From the NCBI GenBank assembly GCA_033720735.1, contig JAWWBX010000264.1, positions 1 to 6,217 on the forward strand: a stretch of DNA of 6,217 nucleotides, in the 5' to 3' direction. Positions 1-5,714 of the stretch are shown piece by piece. Under the pieces are notes generated by a model, which was not told the origin of the DNA, made no database searches, and saw only the letters and a program-made list of their open reading frames with translations. The number at the start of each line of letters is the position of its first letter. Within the stretch, counting starts at the first letter, position 1. A program made the translations under genes and the position numbers. The DNA is from B8-G4 sp033720735 (GTDB taxonomy: Bacteria; Bacteroidota; Bacteroidia; Chitinophagales; Saprospiraceae).

Positions 1-3000
1 CAGCTTGATCACCTGGACACACTGGGCTGTCTCCTGCGTACACCAGTCAAGAAGCGTCCAGGTACGGACGATCTTCAGACCAGCACCGCAGTCCGTCAGT
101 TCCAGATCGGTGTAGCCTGCAAAGATGTTGCAGGTACCACCTGTTACGATCGGGCTGCCATTCACAGTCGGGTAACCGGTCACCGAAGGATCGGTCGATC
201 CACCACACTCACCCGTGTAGTTCGCCGGACACTCAAGTCCTGACAGCGACAGCGGGTTGATACCAATCGTCTGGACGCAGGTACCGGTGTTGCCACTGGC
301 GTCGGTCGCTGTCCAGGTACGTACAATCGCTGCACCGGTACAGTCGTCACCAACTTCTGCATCTACATAGTCAAGTGTATAGGTGCCACAGTTTTCCGTA
401 ACAGTCGGTGCAAACGGAAGCACTTGCTCGTACTCCACGATCAGACCCCACTCATTGAGGGTACCACCGTCCAGGTTGACCTGGTCGAGGACCTCAAGGC
501 TCCATGTACCTGTAACGGCTGAGCCGTCGAGCGGGAACATGTCGCCGAGACCTGCAGGCAGCGCCAGGTTGGCACCACCGGCGTCGAGCTCGACACAGAG
601 TGTGATCGGTGCTCCTTCGTCATCATTGGTATAGTTGACGGGGAAGTTCCCGATACACCCAGGCACGTTCCAGGTCGTTTGCTGACCTGAAGGCGAAGTC
701 AACGTAATAAATACGTCGGCCAACCAGGTGTGATCAAAATTGAGGTACAGGTTGACGTCCGTTGCTACAGCACCAACCGGAGCGTTCAGGTTGATCGCCG
801 AGTTGGTGATCGTCCCGCCGTCAGGACCGATAGGCAGGCCAGGAGCGATTGTCTGGCTGATCGTACCGCTTCCCGGAGGTGCGAAGACCGGATCAGTCGG
901 ATCGCCACAGTTGAGCTCGAGGTCGATACACTCGAGGATCGGAGCGATCTTGTCTTCCACGGTGATCGTGCCCCAGCAAGAGTTGCCGGTATTCGGATCA
1001 GTCACAGTTACACCAAGTACCTGTCCGACAGCACCGGGCCCGAGTGTCACGCCACCAAGCGCTTCACCATAGCCTTCAACAGCCACCAGATACTCGTCGT
1101 AGCACATGTACGGTCCGCCCTCCAGGATCTGGTCAGCACCGACAAACGCAGCACACTCATTGTCTACTGAGATCTGTACGTTGTCATTGCATGCCAGCGA
1201 GGTGTTGACCGGACCAGCGTAGTCATTGATCGTAATGTCAAACGAGCAGACAGATACATTGCCATAAATGTCGGTGGCAGTGTATTGTACATTCGTGACA
1301 GTACCACCTTCAAACTGACCGCCAGACATCGGACCTGCGGTCTGTACGACCACGGTCGATTGCAGCGGTTCAGCAAAGGTGTAATAGATATTACCGTTCC
1401 AGATACGTGGTGAGAACGTCGTACCACCAAATGGTGGGAAGGCGTAGCCGATACCACCGTTGAAACGGATATAAGCATCTGAGAACTCATCCTGGTTTGT
1501 TGCACCATTGGTGTAGTCGATATCCGTACCATCGGTCTGGATGATGTAGATACCGTATGTTTCCCCTGGGTTCATAACGAAACCACCCAATGGAAGCGGG
1601 GTTGGATTGCCGAAACCGTTACCGTTTACGGTCATTTGACCGATGAACGTCCAGTTTTCGTTGGTCGCACCGGCAATACCGTTGGTCTCGTTTCCGAGGA
1701 ATGATTCAGGCTGGGTCGTGCGATACAGTTGCAGTGTCGCCGTTCCAAAGTCGTCGATGTGTACATCGAAGCCTGAGATCGTCAGTTGCTCGGTCGAGAT
1801 GTTGGTAATGTCAAACATGTTACCAGCCTGACCGTTACCATCGGCAAACGTGGTACCGAGGAAGCCTGTCGACAGGAACTCTTCGCAGTTGTCGAGAGCC
1901 TGTACATTCCAGCTCACCTGTGCGCTGCACTCGCCCGGACCGAGGTCCACGATGACATCGTTGCAGCCGGTGAATTCCGGACCTTCCGTGTCAGAGATGA
2001 TCACGTCAAAGGCACAAGATGCCGATGCACCAGATGCATCCGTCACGGTAAACGTAGCCACGGTCGTTCCAACATTGAAGAACAGGGCCTGACCAGTAAA
2101 CGTACCACTGCCGGTTGTTGCACCGGTCAAATCATAGGTAACCGTTTCACCGGGACAACCGTTGGTTTCAACGTTCAGTACAAGACTTGCTCCACATTCG
2201 CCCGGGTCATTGTCGGCTTCCAGACCGGCCGCCGGAGGTGGTGATTGCGAGAGCGGGCCACCATAGGGAGACAGACCGATCGCATCGCCATTCTGCACAG
2301 CACCTGAGGTGTTGCAGAACCACTGCGTGGTCGATGGCGCACACGGTGAGTTGGACAGTGAACCGGTGGATGCACCGACCGTAGCACTCTGACCGTTGGG
2401 AAGCGCCGAGCTCACCACGTCCAGATACTGATAGACCACGTCACCATTGGCGTACAAGACAGCCTGGAATGACATATCAAAAGGACCGGTAGCATTGAAG
2501 CGATCAACGTCCCACTGGAAAATGTGGGCAGCGTAATCCACCCCACTCGGGTGTGCCACAGGCGATGAATTGAAGTACTGGTAGTAGACACCTGAATTAG
2601 GATCAGCGATCACATCAGCTTCCAGGTCATCGTGGTATACCAGCAAACGGTCACCGCTGTCATCACCGGAACTCCAGTTCGGGTTGATCGGACAGTCGTT
2701 GCTGAAGTCAGCGCCAGATTCTCCTGCCGGAGCATTTGAGATCCAGCCGTTGGTGTTGACATTCAGCGTGTTGCTGGTGATGCCGTAGAGTGTCCACGGT
2801 GCATCAAGCGTCACGTTGGACGTCACGTCGTCACCAGTCGCAACCTTCGTTCCTGTGGCGGAGATGTTGAAATAGTTAAATCCAACGCCCAGGTCGAGGG
2901 CGTAGTCAGCACATGGCACTTCGTTGGATCCTGCCGGGCAGGTAATCTCCGGCTGGCAGGCAATGGAGCCGCCACAGACTTCCAGCGGGTCAATCGTCGT

Positions 3001-3375
3001 CGACGACTGACAGCTCACACTGCCGTCTGAGTTGATCACGAAGATGAGGCACAGATCGGGCGCCGTGGCATCGATGGTGTTGCCTGAGACATCGCCGTCG
3101 GCCGGGCCGAATACGATCGAGCCTGCTGTCCCGGAGCCAGAAGTGCCTTCGTAGACAGTCAAGTCGTCGAATGAGGTTTCGAATTCGCCAACCACGATGG
3201 TCGCGGTCGCGATCTCCCCTGCATTCGGGCAAACTTCGAACGCTACTTCGTCCGTCAGGTTATTGCCGTAGCAATACCCGTAGAAGGTGAAACCAGGAGC
3301 ACAGATGGTCTGCGCATTGATGGCTCCGAACCCAAGCAGCGTCATGAATAATAGGGTAAGTTTCGTCTTTTTCAT
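1..3375 (-). CDS. Giant secreted multidomain HYR-repeat protein (N-terminal 1125 codons, 3' end outside window)
   Basis: One reading frame stays open without a stop from the ATG at 3375 to the window edge. Residues 1-21 form a signal peptide (MKKTKL, hydrophobic core, INA|Q cleavage). Visible modules in order: CUB-like domain, about 23-140 (FDDLTVYEG at 69-77, paired cysteines); a beta domain resembling nidogen-like folds, about 144-370 (NTNGWIS at 207-213, YHDDLEAD, IFQWD near 285, YANGDVVYQY); HYR-like module about 387-461; a second HYR module 462-718 split by a 170-residue insert; a cysteine-rich module 719-807 ending in SCWGTITVED; a module 808-1040 split by a P/Homo B domain; and the start of a further module from about 1045 (ECGGSTDPSVTG, RTWTLLDWC). 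Proteins of this kind in Saprospiria are usually thousands of residues long and often end in a type IX secretion or gliding-associated sorting domain; that end is not in view. The likely place is the cell surface or outside the cell. The role (adhesion, polymer binding) is inference. No protease catalytic domain is seen in this part. Confidence 0.9.
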   Translation of the reverse strand, partial: MKKTKLTLLFMTLLGFGAINAQTICAPGFTFYGYCYGNNLTDEVAFEVCPNAGEIATATIVVGEFETSFDDLTVYEGTSGSGTAGSIVFGPADGDVSGNTIDATAPDLCLIFVINSDGSVSCQSSTTIDPLEVCGGSIACQPEITCPAGSNEVPCADYALDLGVGFNYFNISATGTKVATGDDVTSNVTLDAPWTLYGITSNTLNVNTNGWISNAPAGESGADFSNDCPINPNWSSGDDSGDRLLVYHDDLEADVIADPNSGVYYQYFNSSPVAHPSGVDYAAHIFQWDVDRFNATGPFDMSFQAVLYANGDVVYQYLDVVSSALPNGQSATVGASTGSLSNSPCAPSTTQWFCNTSGAVQNGDAIGLSPYGGPLSQSPPPAAGLEADNDPGECGASLVLNVETNGCPGETVTYDLTGATTGSGTFTGQALFFNVGTTVATFTVTDASGASASCAFDVIISDTEGPEFTGCNDVIVDLGPGECSAQVSWNVQALDNCEEFLSTGFLGTTFADGNGQAGNMFDITNISTEQLTISGFDVHIDDFGTATLQLYRTTQPESFLGNETNGIAGATNENWTFIGQMTVNGNGFGNPTPLPLGGFVMNPGETYGIYIIQTDGTDIDYTNGATNQDEFSDAYIRFNGGIGYAFPPFGGTTFSPRIWNGNIYYTFAEPLQSTVVVQTAGPMSGGQFEGGTVTNVQYTATDIYGNVSVCSFDITINDYAGPVNTSLACNDNVQISVDNECAAFVGADQILEGGPYMCYDEYLVAVEGYGEALGGVTLGPGAVGQVLGVTVTDPNTGNSCWGTITVEDKIAPILECIDLELNCGDPTDPVFAPPGSGTISQTIAPGLPIGPDGGTITNSAINLNAPVGAVATDVNLYLNFDHTWLADVFITLTSPSGQQTTWNVPGCIGNFPVNYTNDDEGAPITLCVELDAGGANLALPAGLGDMFPLDGSAVTGTWSLEVLDQVNLDGGTLNEWGLIVEYEQVLPFAPTVTENCGTYTLDYVDAEVGDDCTGAAIVRTWTATDASGNTGTCVQTIGINPLSLSGLECPANYTGECGGSTDPSVTGYPTVNGSPIVTGGTCNIFAGYTDLELTDCGAGLKIVRTWTLLDWCTQETAQCVQVIKL
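56..321 (-). repeat. Repeated RTWT module ends, 85 codons apart
   Basis: The 11-base string GTCCAGGTACG occurs at 56-66 and again at 311-321. On the coding strand both copies encode Arg-Thr-Trp-Thr (R1104 and R1019), exactly 85 residues apart. They mark equivalent positions in two successive cysteine-rich modules (RTWTATDASGNTGTC and RTWTLLDWCTQETAQC). The repetition is clear in the protein but the rest of the DNA has diverged, so these are old module duplications rather than a recent tandem array. Confidence 0.7.
430..819 (-). other. P/Homo B (proprotein convertase P) domain encoded within the giant gene
   Basis: Codons for residues about 853-983 encode a typical P-domain beta jelly roll. 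It begins near GTITNSAINLN and continues through a VTDVNLYLNF-like strand (D881, H882, W884, D887), the hallmark LTSPSG (892-897), TNDDEG, GTWSLEV (W958) and a closing GGTLNEWGLIVEY. In kexin/furin and in many bacterial secreted proteases this domain follows a subtilisin domain. Here no subtilisin domain is seen in the 850 residues before it. The flanking sequence (NCGDPTDPVFAP before, PTVTENCGTYTLDYVD after) reads as the two halves of one HYR-like repeat, so the P domain seems to be inserted into a repeat. The domain call is firm on pattern; the exact borders are approximate. Confidence 0.85.
1375..1884 (-). other. Beta-sandwich-like insert inside an HYR module of the giant gene
   Basis: Residues about 498-667 lie between the first half of an HYR module (GPGECSAQVSWNVQALDNC, ending at C497) and its second half (VQYTATDIYGNVSVCSFDITIND, ending at 718). 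The insert has alternating hydrophobic strands, for example LTISGFDVHIDDFGTATLQL, YGIYIIQTDGTDIDY and PRIWNGNIYYTF. It is low in cysteine, unlike the flanking modules. Its strand pattern suggests a jelly-roll or carbohydrate-binding-type domain, but I do not recognise a named family. The split of the HYR module is read from the known order of HYR motifs; the fold is inference. Confidence 0.5.
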
Positions 3376-3416
3376 GAGGTTCGTTTTCTCAATTATCGAA
3401 TACGTTCAGAGGATTC

Positions 3417-3929
3417 TTACTGTTGATCAAGCTTTCCCTGCAAAGTCTTCACTCTGGCCTCGAAAGCCTGGATGGTCGCTGCGTCAGCGCCCTGCTTCTT
3501 CAGGCGTGCGAGCTGGTTTTGTGTGCTTTGCAACAGGTTCCACACCTGGGATTGCTCGGCACTCATTCCCACCTCGTTCTCCTGCGTAGGCAGTTTGGGT
3601 GAAGGCCTGCGGACATTGTTGATCGCGTCCATCTTTTCCTGATAGAGCGCGCTCGCCGTTTTGTCCTCACTTCTGGACAGCATGACATCGCCAGCTGTTC
3701 CATTGGCTGAGTATTCGTCGAGCAGATCTGACAGGTAATCCCGTTTTTCCTGAAGCAGGGGAATGTCAGGACTGCTGGGAAACCGCAGCTGCAGATCGGC
3801 CAGATTGGCCTCGACCTCAACCAGATTCGCCTTGACGGCACGCGCCTCCGGGGAAACCTGCGCCTGTACACCGACAGCCAACAGGAGCAAGAGACACACT
3901 GCCATTAGGGTCAACGTCGTCTTTTTCAT
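3417..3929 (-). CDS. Secreted helical/coiled-coil protein of unknown function, 170 aa
   Basis: I do not recognise a family. The ATG at 3929 gives a standard signal peptide (MKKTTL, a long Leu-rich core, VQA|Q cleavage at about residue 23). C12 sits within the core and does not form a lipobox, so this is probably a soluble exported protein. The mature part is charged and rich in Ala, Leu, Gln and Glu. Residues about 28-48 and 56-72 look like a helical hairpin joined by a FPSSPDIP turn. A second helical pair (about 122-145 and 150-170) is separated by QGADAATIQ. There are no cysteines after the signal peptide and no catalytic motif. The gene lies 41 nt upstream of the giant HYR gene on the same strand, so they are likely co-transcribed. 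Its product may assist export, anchoring or assembly of the large protein, which is inference from position only. No Shine-Dalgarno is visible, as is usual in Bacteroidota. Confidence 0.8.
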   Translation of the reverse strand: MKKTTLTLMAVCLLLLLAVGVQAQVSPEARAVKANLVEVEANLADLQLRFPSSPDIPLLQEKRDYLSDLLDEYSANGTAGDVMLSRSEDKTASALYQEKMDAINNVRRPSPKLPTQENEVGMSAEQSQVWNLLQSTQNQLARLKKQGADAATIQAFEARVKTLQGKLDQQ

Positions 3930-4010
3930 GAGTTCTAGATTATGTTTTGTTAATGAGATTACGATGATTCAAATATTTCGTCTGAGGCCACCCGCAGGGG
4001 CGCCTACATA

Positions 4011-4123
4011 ATATTATACCTGTACAAATTTTGGGCCTGAAATACAGAAATGAAACTTGAAGCTCAAGTTCATGGGATACTGTTTTTGGAATGAGACTTT
4101 TATATTAAAAATTTGTATAATAT
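4011..4123. repeat. 113-bp imperfect palindrome (possible RNA hairpin or small palindromic element)
   Basis: Outer arms: ATATTATAC (4011-4019) and AAATTTT (4026-4032) pair with AAAATTT (4108-4114) and GTATAATAT (4115-4123), interrupted by six unpaired bases on the left. Within these, TACAAATTTT (4023-4032) and AAAATTTGTA (4108-4117) form an alternative perfect 10-bp pairing. Inner arms: ATGAAACTTGA (4050-4060) and TCAAGTTCAT (4064-4073) pair around a 3-base AGC loop with one bulged A, and ACAG (4044-4047) can pair with CTGT farther out. The element ends about 80 nt upstream of the coiled-coil gene's ATG. It could be a folded leader RNA, an operator region or a decayed MITE-like element. The pairings are direct observation; the role is open. 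Confidence 0.6.
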
Positions 4124-4146
4124 ATTGACTCTCAACTTGTTCGGGC

Positions 4147-4154
4147 CAAATCTA
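4147..4154 (-). promoter_or_regulatory. Candidate Bacteroidota -7 element (TAGATTTG) for the coiled-coil/giant-gene operon
   Basis: On the minus strand this reads TAGATTTG, an exact match to the Bacteroidota -7 consensus TAnnTTTG. It would start transcription just left of it, about 210 nt before the coiled-coil gene's ATG, placing the whole palindrome in the 5' leader. There is no TTG at the expected 19-21 nt upstream, which weakens the call. In AT-rich DNA such a match can occur by chance. Confidence 0.35.
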
Positions 4155-4301
4155 ACCAGATTTACCCACTTTGGCGGCACTTCAATTCGATTTTTTTTCA
4201 ACATGGGGCTTGCAATATCCATACCACATTTGCCTGCCGGTGACGAGGTCCGGCGGAAGCGCTTCATATAAAGATTTATTATTACATATATACATCTATA
4301 A

Positions 4302-4415
4302 ATGAGTCAAAAACACATATTACCAGCCCGGACGCACCAGTCTCTTCGCTACAACCTCGGGAGGCTGATTCAGCAGGAGTGCCGTGGGCTGAACCTGAAG
4401 AAAATGCGGTGGTGA
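4302..4415 (+). CDS. Possible small ORF, 37 aa, basic
   Basis: An ATG at 4302 just after an AT-rich stretch opens a 37-codon frame ending in TGA at 4413-4415. The product is basic and contains RYNLGRLIQQECRGLNLKKM, which loosely recalls the first helices of an XRE-type helix-turn-helix but stops before a full domain. Codons use G or C at many third positions, like real genes nearby. No ribosome-binding site is seen, and chance ORFs of this length are common. It could be a small protein, the remnant of a regulator, or nothing. It points opposite to the permease gene, whose stop lies 46 bp to the right. Low confidence. Confidence 0.2.
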   Translation: MSQKHILPARTHQSLRYNLGRLIQQECRGLNLKKMRW

Positions 4416-4461
4416 TCCGCTGATTTGGTGTGCCTGAGACACGAACTCGATCGTGGGCAAC

Positions 4462-5226
4462 CTAGACTGCCCCAAACAGACTCAGCAGTGACAGCAGTAC
4501 AATTGCCACCAACAGGCCATAGGCCCATTTCCCTGCGGCTGGATGCCGCGATGCCAGGCGTGCTGTATACCATCCACCGATGAACTGGCCCCCCCCCATC
4601 AACAGCCCGATGGGCCAGTCGATGAGCCCGCGATACGCAAACAATCCGACCATCAGGATGGTATAAATTGCCACGCAAGCCACCTTGATCGCGTTGGCGT
4701 GGATGAGCGGATAGCGCGCCAGCAACACCAGTACAGCGAGAAAAAAAACACCCATGCCCATCTGGATGAGCCCTCCGTAGACCCCGATCGCGAAATACAT
4801 GGGCCACAACAACAGATCTGGTACTTGCGCCGCCTGCCGCGTCTTGATCAGCCATCGCTGCGGCTTTACCAGGATGACCACCAGCATCACCACCATCAGG
4901 CCCTTGAACAGCCACATGAACTGTTCGTTGGAGATATTAAGTGCGATCACCCCGCCGGCGATCGCCCCCAGGACCACGATGATGATGACAGTGCGGGAGT
5001 CCGCCAGGTTCAGTTTGCCACCGCGATAGAATCCCCAGGTACTGCCAATCCCGTTAAAAAGGACGCCGATGCGATTGGTGCCGTTGGCGAGATTGCCTGG
5101 CAGCCCCATCAGCTCGGTCAGGATACTCAGGGTGATCGCGCTCCCGTTGCCGGCAAGGGTGTTGATCGCACCGGCGACCACGGCACCGGCAAATGCAATC
5201 ACATAGATGTACCAGGCGATCTCCAT
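4462..5226 (-). CDS. TauE/SafE-family membrane permease (putative anion/sulfonate exporter), 254 aa
   Basis: An integral inner-membrane protein with about eight hydrophobic segments. Family marks are visible in both halves: AGAINTLAGNGSAITL (18-33) and LPGNLANGTNRIGVL (42-56) in the first, GVYGGLIQMGMGVFFLAVL (148-166) in the second. TauE/SafE proteins (PF01925) export sulfite, sulfoacetate or other small organic anions; the substrate here is unknown. I chose the ATG at 5226 because GGAGGAG (5234-5240) lies 7 nt upstream and the first membrane segment starts at once. An earlier in-frame ATG at 5331 would add 35 residues lying inside the epimerase gene and lacking membrane character. It follows the epimerase with a 4-nt gap. 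Two slippage-prone tracts lie inside the gene: T8 (residues 160-162) and G9 (residues 210-213). The usual family length is about 240-260 residues, so it appears complete. Confidence 0.9.
   Translation of the reverse strand: MEIAWYIYVIAFAGAVVAGAINTLAGNGSAITLSILTELMGLPGNLANGTNRIGVLFNGIGSTWGFYRGGKLNLADSRTVIIIVVLGAIAGGVIALNISNEQFMWLFKGLMVVMLVVILVKPQRWLIKTRQAAQVPDLLLWPMYFAIGVYGGLIQMGMGVFFLAVLVLLARYPLIHANAIKVACVAIYTILMVGLFAYRGLIDWPIGLLMGGGQFIGGWYTARLASRHPAAGKWAYGLLVAIVLLSLLSLFGAV
4589..4597. repeat. C9 (coding-strand G9) homopolymer in the permease gene
   Basis: Nine consecutive C on the given strand read as G9 across codons Met210-Gly213 of the permease. Long G tracts in coding DNA are prone to slipped-strand mispairing and to sequencing error. 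The frame is intact as given. Confidence 0.9.
4741..4748. repeat. A8 (coding-strand T8) homopolymer in the permease gene
   Basis: Eight consecutive A on the given strand read as T8 across codons Val160-Phe162 of the permease, in the conserved second-half motif GVFFLAVL. With the G9 tract it makes a second possible slippage site in the same gene. Confidence 0.9.
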
Positions 5227-5230
5227 GCCA

Positions 5231-5650
5231 TCACTCCTCCGGCGGCTTGCGCGGGATCTCCTGACACAGCTCAACCAGAACACCGCCACATGAGCGTGGA
5301 TGATAGAAGCACACCAGTTTGTTGTCAGCACCGCGCCGGGGTGTGGTGGAGATGGCCTGGAAGCCTTCGCGCTCCATCTCCTTCATCGCGGCATGAATAT
5401 CCTCCACTTCGAATGCCAGGTGGTGCACGCCCGGCCCGCGTTTCTCCAGAAACCGGGCAACAGGGCTGTCAGCTTTGGTGGCCTCCAGCAGTTCAATCTT
5501 GGTATCGCCGACCTTGAAAAAGGACGTTCGCACCCCCTCGGTCGCCACCTCCTCAACTTTGTAGTGCGAGCGACCGAGCAGCCGAGCGTACAAGGCGTTA
5601 GCGTCGTCGAGATTGTCTACTGCGATGCCAATATGTTCTAACTTGCGCAT
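5231..5650 (-). CDS. mce: Methylmalonyl-CoA epimerase, 139 aa
   Basis: Interconverts (2S)- and (2R)-methylmalonyl-CoA in the cytoplasm, linking propionyl-CoA carboxylase to the B12-dependent methylmalonyl-CoA mutase, or running in reverse for propionate formation. It is a vicinal-oxygen-chelate protein of two beta-alpha-beta-beta-beta halves. Visible marks: LEHIGIAV (metal ligand H6), KIELLEA (E53), DSPVARFLEKRGPGVHHLAFEV (ligand H77) and CGGVLVEL (E127). The four expected metal ligands are therefore all present, and E38 (TEGV) fits the family's catalytic Glu. The length is normal for the family. The ATG at 5650 starts directly at the first strand. No Shine-Dalgarno is seen. It is the first gene of a pair with the permease. 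The carboxylase and mutase genes are not in the window. A generic glyoxalase-family protein is the only real alternative and is much less likely given the DSP..FL and CGGVLVEL motifs. Confidence 0.95.
   Translation of the reverse strand: MRKLEHIGIAVDNLDDANALYARLLGRSHYKVEEVATEGVRTSFFKVGDTKIELLEATKADSPVARFLEKRGPGVHHLAFEVEDIHAAMKEMEREGFQAISTTPRRGADNKLVCFYHPRSCGGVLVELCQEIPRKPPEE
5234..5240 (-). promoter_or_regulatory. Strong Shine-Dalgarno GGAGGAG deciding the permease start
   Basis: On the minus strand GGAGGAG encodes the two final Glu codons of the epimerase and sits 7 nt before the permease ATG at 5226. It is the only clear Shine-Dalgarno in the window; the other genes start without one. Position and spacing suggest translational coupling of the two genes. 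The match could partly be a by-product of the Glu-Glu codons, but it supports this start over the upstream one. Confidence 0.7.
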
Positions 5651-5714
5651 GCAATCATTTTTTCAGGATATCTTCAAACTTGCATCAAAGATCAAGAATA
5701 AAAAACCGAATCAC
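5651..5714. promoter_or_regulatory. Divergent intergenic promoter region (epimerase left, hydrolase right)
   Basis: A 64-bp AT-rich gap between the two divergent start codons must hold promoter or leader signals for both. On the minus strand there are two one-mismatch versions of the -7 consensus TAnnTTTG (GATCTTTG at 5686-5693 and a CAAGTTTG just left of it), but neither has a good TTG at the right distance. No exact promoter is seen for the hydrolase. A repeated ATCAA (ATCAAAGATCAAG) lies at about 5684-5696. Confidence 0.5.

Larger units (their letters stand above)
3930..4461. other. Intergenic region, mostly AT-rich
   Basis: This stretch separates the start of the coiled-coil gene from the stop of the permease gene. 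From about 4000 to 4330 it is very AT-rich; from about 4330 to 4461 it returns to coding-like composition. It holds the palindrome, the -7-like element and the small ORF listed separately, plus a short GC stem (4234-4240 pairing with 4250-4256, one G-T pair), a perfect 10-bp palindrome GAAGCGCTTC at 4256-4265, and a T8 run at 4191-4198. I see no tRNA, no insertion-sequence end, and no clear rho-independent terminator for the permease gene. The promoter of the coiled-coil/giant-gene operon should lie here. Confidence 0.8.

Noticed and set aside
730..1170. A 146-codon plus-strand frame, and other frames within 1-3375
   Set aside because: The opposite strand carries a continuous 1125-codon frame with clear domains; these are shadows with arginine- and serine-rich nonsense products.
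4234..4265. GC stem (4234-4256) and GAAGCGCTTC palindrome as a terminator
   Set aside because: No T run follows directly on either strand, and the nearest gene end is about 200 bp away.
4425..4460. A T-arm-like stretch (GAGTTCGTGTCTC on the minus strand) suggesting a tRNA
   Set aside because: Only a 3-bp stem, the loop lacks the conserved A58, and no acceptor, D or anticodon arm can be built around it.
4455..4472. GGGCA/TGCCC inverted repeat across the permease stop as a terminator
   Set aside because: Only 5 bp with an 8-nt loop overlapping the stop codon and no U tract; too weak to call.
4370..4915. A 181-codon minus-strand frame overlapping the permease
   Set aside because: It is an out-of-frame shadow of the TauE/SafE gene with no recognisable content. 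It is kept only as the frame reached by slippage at the homopolymers.
5227..5331. An upstream start for the permease at 5331
   Set aside because: The extra 35 residues overlap the epimerase's conserved C-terminus in another frame and lack membrane character, while the ATG at 5226 has a strong ribosome-binding site.
4543..5517. A 324-codon open frame on the plus strand across the permease and epimerase genes
   Set aside because: It lies antisense to two well-recognised genes. Its product is rich in His, Gln, Asp and Pro, the typical antisense image of a membrane protein, and shows no domain.
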